From assembly GCA_964017185.1 (NCBI GenBank), contig OZ024873.1:45308760-45372759 (forward strand): a DNA stretch of 64,000 nucleotides, read 5' to 3'. Position numbers and translations under genes: made by a program. The notes below the pieces were generated by a model that saw only the letters and a program-made list of their open reading frames with translations, was not told the origin of the DNA and did no database searches. Shown piece by piece: positions 53,067-63,858 of this stretch. Each line of letters begins with the position of its first letter. Positions within the stretch are counted from its first letter, which is position 1. Source of the stretch: Rugalucina vietnamica. Taxonomy: Eukaryota > Mollusca > Bivalvia > Lucinida > Lucinidae.

Positions 53067-53100
53067 TAATGGTCCTGTAAATGCTCACCTGATATATGTT
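53067..53100 (+). repeat. 5' fragment of a family H element
   Basis: CAATAATGGTCCTGTAAATG and CTCACCTGATATATG match the left end of family H; its 3' tail reappears at 54400-54520, so the element between appears to have landed inside it or replaced its middle. Confidence 0.45.
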
Positions 53101-53257
53101 TGTTTGTTTGTTTGAATTGATGCTTTACCTCCCAGTCAACAGCTATGGTCAACTCGGGATGCTGCTTTCATTTTATGGGACAACCACCCCTATTAGGATG
53201 TCATAATTTATTAACAACAGTCTTAATGAAAAAAGAGACAATAAGCAATGCTTATTA

Positions 53258-54396
53258 AATACCCCCCCCCCCCCCCCTGCAGGATACTTGTTTACCACAA
53301 AAATTATTTTAACAATAAAATTTCTTCATGCAAATGTCCAATGGATGGGTGTACGGGTGTACATCATGAAAGCATGATATCAAATTGTTCCATCAAAGAA
53401 AGCCTTTAACAGTAAAAAAAAAAAAAAAAAAAAAAATATAAGTTCTCATAGCTGTCATTTTATCAAAAATTATTTTTTCACAATAACAATTCTTCATGCA
53501 AATGTCCAATGGAAGTACATCATATAGGCATGATATCAAACTGTTCCATCAAAAACTGTGGTAGGAGTTGATCGGCCCATGAAAGCACTTACCTGTAAAA
53601 AAAACTAAGAAAAATTGTCTAAGTTCTCATTGCTGTAATTTTATCAAAAATTATTTTTTCACAATAAAATTTCTTCATGCAAATGTCCAGTGGGTGTACA
53701 TCATGTAGGCATGATATCAAATTGTTCCATCAAAAACTGTGGTAGGAGTTGATTGGCCCGTGAAAGCCCTTACCTGTAAAAAAAAGTAAGAAAATTGCCT
53801 AAGTTCTCATAGCTGTCATTTTGTCAAAAATTATTTTTTTGCAATAACATTTCTTCATGCAAATATCCAATGGGTGTACATCATGTAGGCATGATATCAA
53901 ATTGTTCCATCAAAAACAGTGTTAGGAGTTGATCGGCCCGTGAAAGCCCTTACCTGTATAAAAAAGTAAGAAAATTGCCTAAGTTCTCATAGCTGTCATT
54001 TTGTCAAAAATTATTTTTTCGCGATAACATTTCTTCATGCAAATGTCCAATGGGCCTACATCATTTAGGCATAATATCAAAAAGTTCCAACAAAAACTGT
54101 TGTAGGAGTTGATCGGCCCGTAAATGCACTATCTTCACTGTATACAAAAGCCATCAAGAACTATAAAGGGAAGTAACTCAAAAGGGACTGGCCCCTAGCC
54201 CTTAATTTTTGCATGTACATATCTGCCCCATAGATATACAGATGCCTGCAAAGTTTCATGAAATTCCATCAATGGGTCTTCAAGATATTAAAGAAACAAA
54301 ACGTTACGGACGGACGGACGGATGGACGCTCACACGGACGCACAACGTGAAAACAGTATACCCCCCTTAAAACTTCGTTTTGGCGGGGGGTATAAT
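53258..54396 (+). mobile_element. Second pearl-like element: five ~180-bp tandem units, ACGG tract, poly-C/poly-G ends
   Basis: It begins ATACCCCCC (a C run) and ends GGCGGGGGGTATA, inverted ends. Inside, AAAAATTATTTT followed by TTTCTTCATGCAAATGTCCA recurs near 53297, 53466, 53647, 53828 and 54007. Then a unique part (AAGGGAAGTAACTCAAAAGG) and (ACGG)n near 54305-54325 follow. The plan is that of bivalve pearl elements. Confidence 0.65.
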
Positions 54397-54399
54397 GAT

Positions 54400-54522
54400 G
54401 TCATCCCTGAGATGTTCCACATTAAATCTAGCTGTCATTGGCCCAGGGATTTTTGGACAGATCCAGAGAATGGCAATAATCAAAGCTCACCTTGAGAACC
54501 TTACAGCTCAGGTGAGCTATCT
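54400..54522 (+). repeat. 3' tail of a family H-related element
   Basis: GATGTTCCACATTAAATCTA and CATTGGCCCAGGGATTTTTG, then AATCAAAGCTCACCTTGAGA and GCTCAGGTGAGCTA, a degraded version of the family H 3' end without the ACGG tract. Confidence 0.5.
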
Positions 54523-54655
54523 ATAAAGCTGTTGTGCATTTACATGTGTATTTAACTAAAGCAAATATAATTTATAAGCATTTGTTGAAAGTTAACAAGA
54601 TATAAAAGGCATTTAGCAATAAATGAAAGATAATTGAGCTATTTTTTTTCTTCAT

Positions 54656-54840
54656 TCCCACTTGATTTGACACAAACTGGGCTGTAAAGCCACAGAAGAC
54701 ACCTATACTTAAGTTTACATTTTTCAAAAGAAGAGAATTGCACTAAATATGCAACTGATGAAATGCAAGGTGCTGATTAATAGCAGCTACAGAGCTGCTT
54801 TGCACCTTTATGTTCCACATATGCTTAAGCACCTTTTCTT
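54656..54840. repeat. MITE family P, degenerate copy
   Basis: GACACAAACTGGGCTGTAAA and AATTGCACTAAATATGCA, then GGTGCTGATTAATAGCAGCT and TTTGCACCTTTATGTTC, align with the family in order. Confidence 0.5.
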
Positions 54841-54903
54841 TTTGTTAAGATCCATAGCAAACTTATCTCTTAAATACCCTTCAAATCTTGTCTAACAATT
54901 TAA

Positions 54904-56419
54904 ACCAGAGGACCAATGGTCCTGTAAACGCTCACCTGAGATCTGCTGCATATACCAATAAACATGTTTGAATATCATGGTATTTAACTCCAGTGCAGGG
55001 GCAGATGAAGCCCTAGGGCCATTTTTTTTTTCAGAATCTTCAATATTCTGTCCATTTGCCAATTTCCTGCTGGCATTTCCCTTCAAATGACATTTTAACA
55101 GTTTTCCCAATTCAAATGCATAGGCAACCCATGTTGACCTTGCCATAAACTTGGTCAAGGTCATCACAGGGTCATGATTTATATATACATTGGAGTACTT
55201 TAGCCATCGATGCTTCAAGCCAAGTTTCCTTGAAATCAGTCTATTGGTTTCAGAGAAGAAGATTTTTGATGGGTTTTTACCATATATGGGCATGGCGGCC
55301 ATCTTTGTCATGTGACCTAGATTATTTATATATACATTGATTCCCCCATTCTATAGCTGCTTCACATAAAATGTGGCTTTGATTGGCCAAGCGGTTTCAG
55401 AGGAGAAGACGTTTGAATATTATGGAAATATATGTGTATAATTGCAGCGGGGTGGGGGCACATGAGTCCCTGGGGTCCAATTTTTTTCAGAACCATTAAT
55501 ATTCAGTCCTACTTCCCATTTCCTGCAAGACTTTCACTTTAAATTACATTTTAAAAGTTTTCCCCATTCAATTCATTGGCTACCTATGTTGACCTTGCCG
55601 TAAAATAGGTCAAGGTCATCACAGGGTCATGATTTATATATACATTGTAGTGCTTGAGCCATCGATGCTTCATGCCAAGTTTTGTTGAAATTGGTCCACC
55701 GGTTCTGGAGAAGAAGATTTTTGAAGGGTTTTTACCATATATGGGCATGGTGGGCATCTTGGTCATGTGACCTGGATTTTTTATATACATATTTGTTACC
55801 TCTTCCTACTGATGCTTCACATAAAATTTGGCTTTGATTGGCCAAGTGGTTTCAGAGGAGAAGACGTTTGAATATTATGGAGATATACATGTATATTGCC
55901 CCGGGGTGGGGGCACATGAGCCCCTAGGGTCCTTTTTTTTTTTCAGAATCATTAATATTCAGTCCTACTGCCCATTTCCTGCAAGACTTTCACTTCAAAT
56001 GACATTTTAAAAGTTTTCCCCATTCAAATGCATTGGCGACCTATGTTGACCTTGCAGTAAAATAGGTCAAGGTCATCACAGGATCATGATTTATATATAC
56101 ATTGTAGTGCTTGTGCCATTAATGCTTCATGCCAAGGTTCGTTGAAATCGGTCCACCGGTTCTGGAAAAGAAGATTTTTGAAGGGTTTTTACCATATATG
56201 GGCATGGCGGCCATCTTGGTCAAGTGACCTGGATTTCTTATATATACATTTGTTCCCCCTTCCTAAAGATGCTTCATATGAAATTTGGCTTTGATTGGCC
56301 AAGCGGTTTCAGAGGAGAAGATCTTTGAAATTGTGGACGGACGGACGGACGACGGACGGACGCCGGATCATGGCCATCCTATAAGCTCACCTTGTGAGCC
56401 TAACGGCTCAGGTGAGCTA
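54904..56419 (+). mobile_element. Family H element, copy E
   Basis: Full-length copy: start ACCAGAGGACCAATGGTCCT; monomer markers at about 55278, 55738, 56197; GGAC tract 56337-56362; 3' hairpin ending CTAA. Confidence 0.82.
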
Positions 56420-56829
56420 ATAATAAGCTAAACTGTAGCCTGTATGACTAGCCATGCCTTGAGAATACTATCTGATATACTATGAGACTATTGCCATTAC
56501 CTTGATGCAGCAGAACTTCTATAGAAAGAAAATGCAATTTTAGCAAATTAATTTTTTTTGTGTGTTATTCCGTTAACATGTCTGTTCAGTTGTGAGGGCT
56601 TTAGGACAAAAGTCTTGCTTTTTTCTTTTGTTTCCTTTTTAAATGACCATCATTCAAATATCTGACTTCATGATTTAAACATTTAAGATTTACGGTCTTA
56701 ACATTCAACAGTCATTACATGCATAGTTTTTAGCATGTTGCCTATTATTTTGCTTTGCATCAGTCAACCTACATACAAAGTCATATTATCACTTTAATAT
56801 AATTTAAAATCATAGCAACAATTACTCAC

Positions 56830-56966
56830 TATTTTTCTTGCGTATCCTTCTATCACTGCAGAAGTCTTTCCACTTTGAGACTACTTTCTTGGCACCAACA
56901 ATAGCCTCCAGGTGAACATTTTTATTGGTCTTGGCAAGGTTATCCCTGATGTTGTTAAGAAATGGC
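56830..56966 (-). CDS. Channel exon 2: basic N-terminal region
   Basis: Acceptor TTTCAG, product PFLNNIRDNLAKTNKNVHLE then AIVGAKKVVSKWKDFCSDRR, donor GTGAGT. Length 137, phase 2 in and 1 out; the split codons on both sides give Met and Arg without a stop. Confidence 0.75.
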
Positions 56967-57237
56967 CTGAAACATTATTTTAATAGATCTACATCTGAGC
57001 CCATCTTTCCAAGTCGTTGAAACATCACTTTGTTATGTAAGGAACAATGTGCAGATAGAACACTTGGTTTGTCAAGATGATCCACAGGTTTTTGATGTTT
57101 TTTAAACATTATTGTAAAAAATGTTACATGTACTTTCTTTTTTCTGCATAAAATGATAGATTGCTGGTACTCATTTAAACTACCTCAAATCATTTGAGGC
57201 AGTTTTATAAAGACATTACAACTATGTTTTCAATAAA

Positions 57238-57432
57238 TACTGTTCAACCTCATTATAACATGCCTCATTACAATGCAGTTTTCCATACAACACAGGCATG
57301 CCATTGCTCCCAAACTGATCATTTTGCTATATGTCTGTTGTAACCTGTTCATTAGAGCACAGTTTCACTTATAACACGGTCAGTTTCTATGGACTCCAAA
57401 GTAAGCATTATAGCGAGGTTGACCTGTATTTG
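57238..57432. repeat. MITE with CAACCTCATTATAAC ends
   Basis: TTCAACCTCATTATAACATG on the left and GCATTATAGCGAGGTTGACC on the right are inverted; internal TATAACACGG copies. Related to 22052-22245. The rest of the intron between exons 1 and 2 shows nothing else. Confidence 0.6.
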
Positions 57433-57952
57433 GAATCGAGGTGAAGAACGAAGTTCACAATGTTTGGAGACTGACATTAGACTCTCTAGCTTCACAAGTG
57501 TTCAGCCAAACAGAGTTCACTGCTATATCTTATTAAGTCTGTATGCTTTAATTAACAGAGCCCTGTGGAAATAGCATATCTAACTTGTCTGAACTGGTAC
57601 ATATAAACAAAGAACATGTGGATTTTTAAGATAAGCTTGTCCTTCGACATGTTTAATACATGTATTCTTAACTGTAAGCTTGTCCTTGGCAGGTTTAAAA
57701 CATGTATTCTGAACTATTTTTACAACAACTGTGTTTAAATAATTATGTACTTTTTATGGTTTCTTGAACATTTTTGGTGATCAAAAGCAGTTTGAAGACT
57801 GTCACTATGAGCACATTAATAAGCATAAATTCATTAAATCGACTTGCTCTTTGTGAAATAATGATCAGATGTCGCCTTGTGAATTTTCCTAGATTACATA
57901 TACCTGGCAAGTAGATCTTTGTAATATTTTCATAGCCCTGATTATTTCTTAC

Positions 57953-58059
57953 ATGACTTTTTCTTTTGCTGTATCCTCCATCTCAAAACTTGTGTTAAGC
58001 ACCCCAACTTTGCCTTTCTTAGATTTCTTCTTGCTGTTATGACTGCCGTCTTTACTCAT
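57953..58059 (-). CDS. Channel exon 1: start codon and Lys-rich N-terminus
   Basis: ATG at 58059 opens MSKDGSHNSKKKSKKGKVGV, then LNTSFEMEDTAKEKV, donor GTAAGA, phase 2 out, matching exon 2. I chose this start because it is the first Met of the frame and no acceptor precedes it. A further 5' coding exon is possible (see 60645-60713). Confidence 0.65.
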
Positions 58060-58264
58060 TGTGAGGCTTTATGGTCTACCTAAAAAAGAAACAGACTGCT
58101 GTAAACATTATGAAAACATGCCCATGCAATATACAGACTTTTCTGAAGCTGTAAAATCTGAAAAATTTCAATTGAAAAATCTTGATATTTTTCTTGCTTT
58201 TGTCCATAACATTGCTTATTGGGTACACGTAAGAACTGCCTCACAGAGACAGTTCCAATTCTTT

Positions 58265-58400
58265 TTTTCTTTTTTTTCTTTTTTAATTCAGTTTAACATC
58301 CCTTTCAAGATTATTTCAGCTCATATCAGACGGGCCAATCAGTAGGTGGGCGAAAACGGGAGAACACCGAGAAAAACCACCTGGCGATACACCGAATTTA
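58265..58400 (+). repeat. Dispersed repeat shared with 42050-42180
   Basis: TTTAACATCCCTTTCAAGAT and CGGGCCAATCAGTAGGTGGG, then AACCACCTGGCGATACACC. Confidence 0.5.
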
Positions 58401-59615
58401 AAAGGGACTGTTTGTCTAGCTGAAACTCCTACCCTAGTGATTCTAATAAAGGATATATATGTTGACACATGAAAGTAAACAATTTCTCAATTCTGTTTTT
58501 GTACAGCATGTGTCACTGTATATGTGCTAGAACTGTAATAGATTTTAGAGAGAGCTGTACATTACAACTAAACATTAACTACACAGAAGTTCGAAGGTAC
58601 CATCATACGAAAGCTGCATCCTGGGCTGCATCATGAAATCTTAACATGAGTTACCTCCTCCTAACATGCAGTAGACAAGAACACAGCTTACGTCATCAGA
58701 CATTGACACTATTTTCCAGTATCAAAGGTCAATGTCCGGTGGATGGCAAAACATTAATATCTACTGAAAGTCTGTGTTTATTGTTTCGCCTAATTTCCCA
58801 GTTTTTCAATTGAATATGGATTTGATAATTGCTGATTCACTTATCTAATCCATATTTGAGAAAGTAGTAGTCTTTTTATAAGATTTCCATTAAATTTTTG
58901 ATAGATTTTATTGAATTAAGGTACCCCATTTACAGACAGTATTTCCGCAATATCTGACCGCAAAAATTATATAAAATCTAGTGCTGAATTTGAAAGGTGA
59001 AACTGGCTGGAAATTAAATCTGTAGATGTTTATTTATTTATCCATTGTCTTTAAACAATGTTTTTATTTGATGTTTTTTACAAAATAAAGTGACAAATTG
59101 AAGCTGCATGTATATCATTATGTGTTTATACCAAGATCGGCTCTTTCTGTCCACCAGAAGGGGAGACAATCCAGATAATATGAGTTGTCTCTGGTTCAGT
59201 GGGCATGCCCATAGCAAATGTAAACACAATCAGAACCAATCAGAGACCATTGATTTTGATTGGGCGAGGAGTGGCGAATGATGTAAACAATAACATTGGA
59301 TGTGTGTATGGATGGCGCTGGTTTGTTAAAAAGGCTCAAACAGGGTATTTATCGAACAAATCCAGCAATTACCGGACTAACTGAAGTTTGTTTTTTTTTT
59401 TAAAAAAGAAAAAAAAAATTAACAGGTTAAACAGCGCAGCCCATATAGAAAGTGATAAAATTTAAGCTTCTGACATGACCCTGAGGGTTTACAAAATACA
59501 TGTAATATTCAACATCAATGTTTCCTTTTAAGTGGGGCAGGTGGGTCAGCCTCGCAGGGGGGTTGTTGTTGAGTTTTGGTTTTAAATAGCTGGTGTCTGA
59601 TAATTACCATACCAT
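58401..59615. other. Upstream region of the channel gene, no supported feature
   Basis: No clear promoter element; poly-T/poly-A tracts near 59390-59420. If exon 1 is the first exon, the promoter should lie here. Confidence 0.4.
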
Positions 59616-59618
59616 CAG

Positions 59619-59885
59619 GATAACATGTCCGTGTTATATATACCCCCTTATACCCCACGTTTATATATAGTAAAACTGGAGTTTACAGGTGCATACCTAT
59701 TTTTGATCCAAAACATAGATTGTGGGTACTTGTTAGAACCGCCTCGGCAAGGCGGTTCTAACTTATACTCACAATCAATGTTTGAGCAAATATATTAAAA
59801 ATATCAAAATTTTTCTAAAATTTTCATTTTTTACAGTTGAAAAAATTCTCTGTATATTGCATGGGCATTTTCGTAATGATTGGTC
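59619..59885. repeat. MITE family Q, most complete copy
   Basis: CATCAGGATAACATGTCCGT, CCCCCTTATACCCCACG, the centre TTAGAACCGCCTCGGCAAGG and CGGTTCTAAC (an almost perfect palindrome), then the right half to ATGGGCATTTTCGTAATGAT. Confidence 0.7.
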
Positions 59886-60644
59886 CCCTTGGTTCACCTT
59901 TAATGCCAAGGCACAAGTATAGCTGTATCCACCCTATTTAAAGCAATTTTCAACTGACAGCCGGACTGATGCAGTTTTAAATACTCTTTTATACTGCTTT
60001 GCCGAGTATCAAAGGACACAGTGAAAGCGTGTTTTTCAAACATATAAGATCATACGTATTCACAATCGGAAGCTGTGATAATGCACTGGCTTGCTTTGTT
60101 TTGTGCAGATTTAAAGATTTTGTGCTTGCCTGGTCTCGACTAGGCTGCTCTAGCTGGAGGTGGGAAAGATGACCGGTACCCAGGTACCTTCAGTATACCA
60201 CAGAGAACTATGAAAAACAGAAAACCAATAGTTTTCATTTCTGTTCAATAATAACCTTTGTCCCATAATACCCTGATCAACGTTAACAATGCCTTATTAC
60301 GATTATGAAATCATGACTAAATAAATATGTCCAATCATCTTTATGCCTAAGCATCTTGTCCCCCTTCATATTTTTATTTTATTTTTTTTTTAATTCTATG
60401 GTACCAGCATTAAAAAGTCAGTAATACTGTTAATGCCTCAATTTTTGCTGACTTGTGAACTCACTGACATGTGATGCTGTGATTGCTGCCCTGATGATTT
60501 GTGCTTCTACACATTTTTCGGTCATTAATGATAACCACGTCTGAATAAGACAGCTTATCATCTCTAATGCATATTTATTTTAACAGAAAAAAATAGGGAG
60601 AAATATCATAACAATTCCTCAAATTTAAACGTAAGCAAATTTAC

Positions 60645-60713
60645 CTCCGTGTTTATCCAAGACATCAAAGGCCCCATTGAGTAACAGAGTTGCACAATTC
60701 ATTCATATGATAT
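60645..60713 (-). pseudogene. Ankyrin-like exon with early stop
   Basis: Between an acceptor TCTGCAG and a donor GTAAAT a 69-base stretch reads MNCATLLLNGAFDVLDKHGG in one frame, a good second half of an ankyrin repeat (LLL-x-GA...D-x-x-G), ending in phase 1 as exon 4 does. A TGA lies immediately upstream in the same frame. It may be a relic exon of a duplicated channel gene or an alternative first exon starting at the internal ATG. Confidence 0.45.
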
Positions 60714-60814
60714 CTGCAGAGGGCTTTCTTCAAGAAGGATGGTATTTTAAGTTTTTAACTGACAGCTGGGTCATCTTCTTGTGTTTCTAGTTGATTGGCC
60801 AGAAGGAATTGTTA

Positions 60815-61184
60815 GCCTCATTATGAAAACTTGCCCATGCAACAAACAGAGATTTTTGAGCTTTAAAAATTGAATTTTTTTCAGCTGAGATTTTTTTTAT
60901 ATTTTTCTTATATTTGATCAAAACATAGATTGTGGGTACAAGTTAGAACCGCCTTGGAAATATATGGAAATAGAAAAATTCGCTTAAATTAAAGTAATAC
61001 ATGTAGCGGTACATGTATGAAAATTTCCAAATCATCAGGAAAACATGTCTTTGCAATGTATATATATCCCCTAAAACCCTACTTTAACATATAGTAAAAC
61101 AGGGGTGTATAAGGGGATACAATTTCTCTTATTGTTGTCTAAAACAAGGTTGTCACTGTGGGTACTCGTTAGAACTGTCCTTGG
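60815..61184. repeat. MITE family Q, disrupted copy
   Basis: TTATGAAAACTTGCCCATGC with TAGAACCGCCTTGG, and again GGAAAACATGTCTTTGC with AGTAAAACAGGGGTGTATAA and CTCGTTAGAACTG: two half elements in series. The SINE at 61186 follows directly. Confidence 0.55.
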
Positions 61185-61185
61185 A

Positions 61186-61335
61186 ACCGTCGTGGCCGAG
61201 CGGTTAAGAGCGCTGTTTCTTAATCACTGGATCATCTCACCGCTGTGTCAGGTGTGGGTTCGAGCCCAGCTCTGGCCACATGTGAGACAAGCCAAGTTTT
61301 GCTTGCGGGTGTGCAGTAAACAAAGCACAAAATAA
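61186..61335 (+). mobile_element. tRNA-derived SINE (Leu/Ser-like head)
   Basis: TGGCCGAGCGGTTAAGAGCG fits the A box of type II tRNAs and GGTTCGAGCCC is an intact B box. The acceptor arms do not pair, and a body follows (GACAAGCCAAGTTTTGC), so it is a SINE or tRNA pseudogene rather than a functional tRNA. Confidence 0.65.
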
Positions 61336-61339
61336 AATT

Positions 61340-62920
61340 ATCCAGTGCTGCCAGAACAGTCTGATATCCCAATAGTATGTATGGTAATTAAAATCATCTA
61401 TCCTGTCTGGTTTGTATTTGGTATGAATTTAATCTCAGGGTCTACATTTTATTAAAAATTTGCTTTTGTTCCCTGTTGAAAAAAATTGTGCGCAAATCTA
61501 AATGGTTGTGGACTTGCACAACATTGTTGTTCATGCAGATATTGTCACATTATACATTCTCGATAGTCATATCTTCTGTCATTCTGTTCTTTAGCTCTGA
61601 ACATTGCAAAGATTTCCCTCTGATTGACATCATATATTGCATTGAACCCTTGTTTTACAGGACAATAAAAGTCCTGACAGTTTGTCAGAATTCAAAGACC
61701 AGAAATTGAGAATGTCCTAGGTAAAAAGAGATCCTTGTCATTTTACAAAATTAAATGCAATATAGCCTTTCCCTGCTATTTCCAAATTTCTTATGCATTT
61801 GAACCCTAAGATCCAAGAAAAATTAACTCATGGAACAGCCATTATTTTTTGTAAACTTTATTTACATCATGATGCATCATTAGATAAGAAAATTGTGCCA
61901 TTGCCTTTCTTGCATTTTAAAAATACTGGATCAAAAATGTATAATGGGTTCTTACATTGCAGATTATAGGAAAACTCTCAGAAATAGTTTCAAAAAGAGG
62001 AAATTTGTGGGCCTATACCCATAAGTTTTAAGTAAAAGCTTATAGGGTTGTGAATAGCAAGGTTTTCTGGCGTAAATGGCAGCTTGAGAATATGCAGTTC
62101 CCATGACTTTGCTGAGAGACATGGTGGACAGAAGGCTATCTATTTTCGGCATGAAGCCATTTCTTGGCGCATTGTTGGTCCAGTTAAAATTTGAACTTAT
62201 TGTTGAAATCACAAAATTACAATCTTCACTGCCTTAAATTCCGCGGTGTTGGCATAGTTAATATTAAAGAGCACTCCTATATAGATAGTTGAAGTCTTTC
62301 CACTTAATCTGCATGTGACTAATATGACAAATGACTATCAAGATCATATAACGGGACATTTGATTGGTCAATTTCAACATCCTTAGGTCAAGGTCATAAC
62401 AGCCGGCATTGAGATGTGGAATCATCACTAAAACATTTAGAGAAAGAGTACCTGTCTGCACAAAGAGAATTAGAAAAGTGGGTGCAACAAATAATGAACA
62501 TGGGCCGTGGATTTTCTTAAGCTATCAAGAACATATGCCATCAGGATGCAATTTTCATGCCATTTTAAAGTGTAAATATCAAGGTTTCATGTTGGGTTAA
62601 AATCTCCTCAGACCACTTTACACACAGAGATAAACTATTGAGAAAGATAAAATTACCACAAATTTTGAACTGCCCCAAATTTCGAAGGTTCTGCCATAAA
62701 TCTAGTAGCAACTCATTTCACCAACATTTTAATTCTACCTTTTATTTTAGCACTTGGTAACACAGGAATTCATTCTGAAGGTTAAGATTATCAGAAGAAA
62801 GAAAATGTTTATTTCCAAGATTGTGTAGTTGATGATGGTTGGTCCAGTTTTCGTGGTACAAATAATTCATATGCAACTCCAGGATGATAGAAACAGGTCA
62901 GATCTTAAATAAATATGGAA
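61340..62920. other. Intergenic stretch without a supported feature
   Basis: Short unrelated frames only; AT-rich. Confidence 0.5.
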
Positions 62921-62926
62921 TGATAC

Positions 62927-63858
62927 TGTAACAACCTTTAGGCCAGGGGGTGGTATGGGGTTAAAGGTTGTCCATGTTTCTGGTACATAAATAAACACTG
63001 AGAATGATTTCAGATAAATCTTGCTTTAATCAGAAAACTAGAATAAGGTTTCTTATTGGTGTGAATTACATAAACTACAGCAAATCCGTGGCTATAGGTC
63101 CCAAATACTGTTCGATGAATCCTCAGGGTGCAGTAGTGTGGCTTCACTAAGTGGGTGGGGTAATCTCGCTAGCTAAATGTCACAACGATCGAGATTTAAA
63201 GCACAAAATCCACGAAATGTAATGATTATTAATGTAAAGTCTCTCGCCAGTATGAATTTCAGTATAACTTTCCTCAAATGTTGTCCAACTAAAGCATAAA
63301 GTGATTTTAAGTAATTTCCATAACACAAAACGTAGAATGAATGACCGCCACAGACGAAAGCTGGAGACACAACCCACCAAAACTGGTCGCCCTCGCGCTA
63401 TTTATATGAACACGACCTAAAGGGGCGGGGCGAGTCGCCTGGTCGCGACTCACCGGAAGGTCACAGGCGACGCAGTTCAGCGAGTCGCCTGGTCGAGTTG
63501 ACCAGGTCACGTGACAGGTCTTGACCCGGAAGGCGTCGCATTTGAGGTCGGCGCAGAACGATGCGCACTCGAAACCGAAAGTAAAACAATCTGTCAGTTA
63601 CGCGAAGCAAATTCAACCGCGATTTCCAGCGAAAATAAAAGGAAAACGACACAAATTGATGAAGGGACAATTGCATAAACATGGAATCTATAAACCGATG
63701 AAGTGCCAATGGCTAACTCGCCGCCAATCGGACAAAATAACGGAAATTACAGGTGAGGCGAGGCGAACCGCGAAAACTAATGACAATAAAAACTTTGACG
63801 GTAAATTACACAACAAAAACAGCGTCAATCAGAACGCGAATAGCCCGAGCTCGCTACA
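62927..63858 (-). mobile_element. 3' LTR of a minus-strand LTR retrotransposon
   Basis: On the minus strand it starts TGTAGCGAGCTCGGG and ends GGTTGTTACA, giving TG...CA tips with TGTA/TACA inverted ends. A purine tract (GAGGGGGGAGTAG) lies directly before it at 63859-63871, as expected for plus-strand priming. A TATA box (TATAAATA, 63399-63406) sits in the U3 part, with two direct repeats of GAGTCGCCTGGTCG (63431 and 63481) upstream as possible enhancers. Ty3/Gypsy-type is likely from the wording around the purine tract. The internal region continues beyond the window. A 143-codon plus-strand frame here is antisense to the LTR and not a gene. Confidence 0.55.

Larger units (their letters stand above)
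5241..58059 (-). other. TRPA/pyrexia-like TRP channel gene, 5' two thirds (12 exons plus one doubtful)
   Basis: Exon chain read on the minus strand: 57953-58059, 56830-56966, 47955-48244, 47417-47567, 46340-46504, 45410-45519, 19073-19160, 18057-18088, 11524-11615, 10575-10707, (10315-10391), 6130-6277, 5241-5380. Each has AG/GT borders, and reading frame is kept across every junction except around the doubtful exon. The product has a Lys-rich N-terminus, about four ankyrin repeats, a linker with NQFHSTDRPNRDQYFYL, then a pre-S1 stretch (LLKHQVFLTLINIMWQKFAW), S1 and S2 and the S2-S3 linker. TRPA-type channels have this plan: cytosolic ankyrins followed by six transmembrane segments gating cations. 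S3-S6 and the pore lie left of the window. Family assignment is from remembered features, not a search; TRPV-like is the main alternative. Confidence 0.72.

Noticed and set aside
53258-54130. CRISPR-like regular repeats (180-bp units)
   Set aside because: Units are long, diverged, directly tandem without spacers, and within a eukaryotic mobile element.
61189-61276. Possible functional tRNA-Leu/Ser gene
   Set aside because: The B box is intact but the 5' and 3' acceptor arms do not match, and the variable region is irregular; a SINE explains it.
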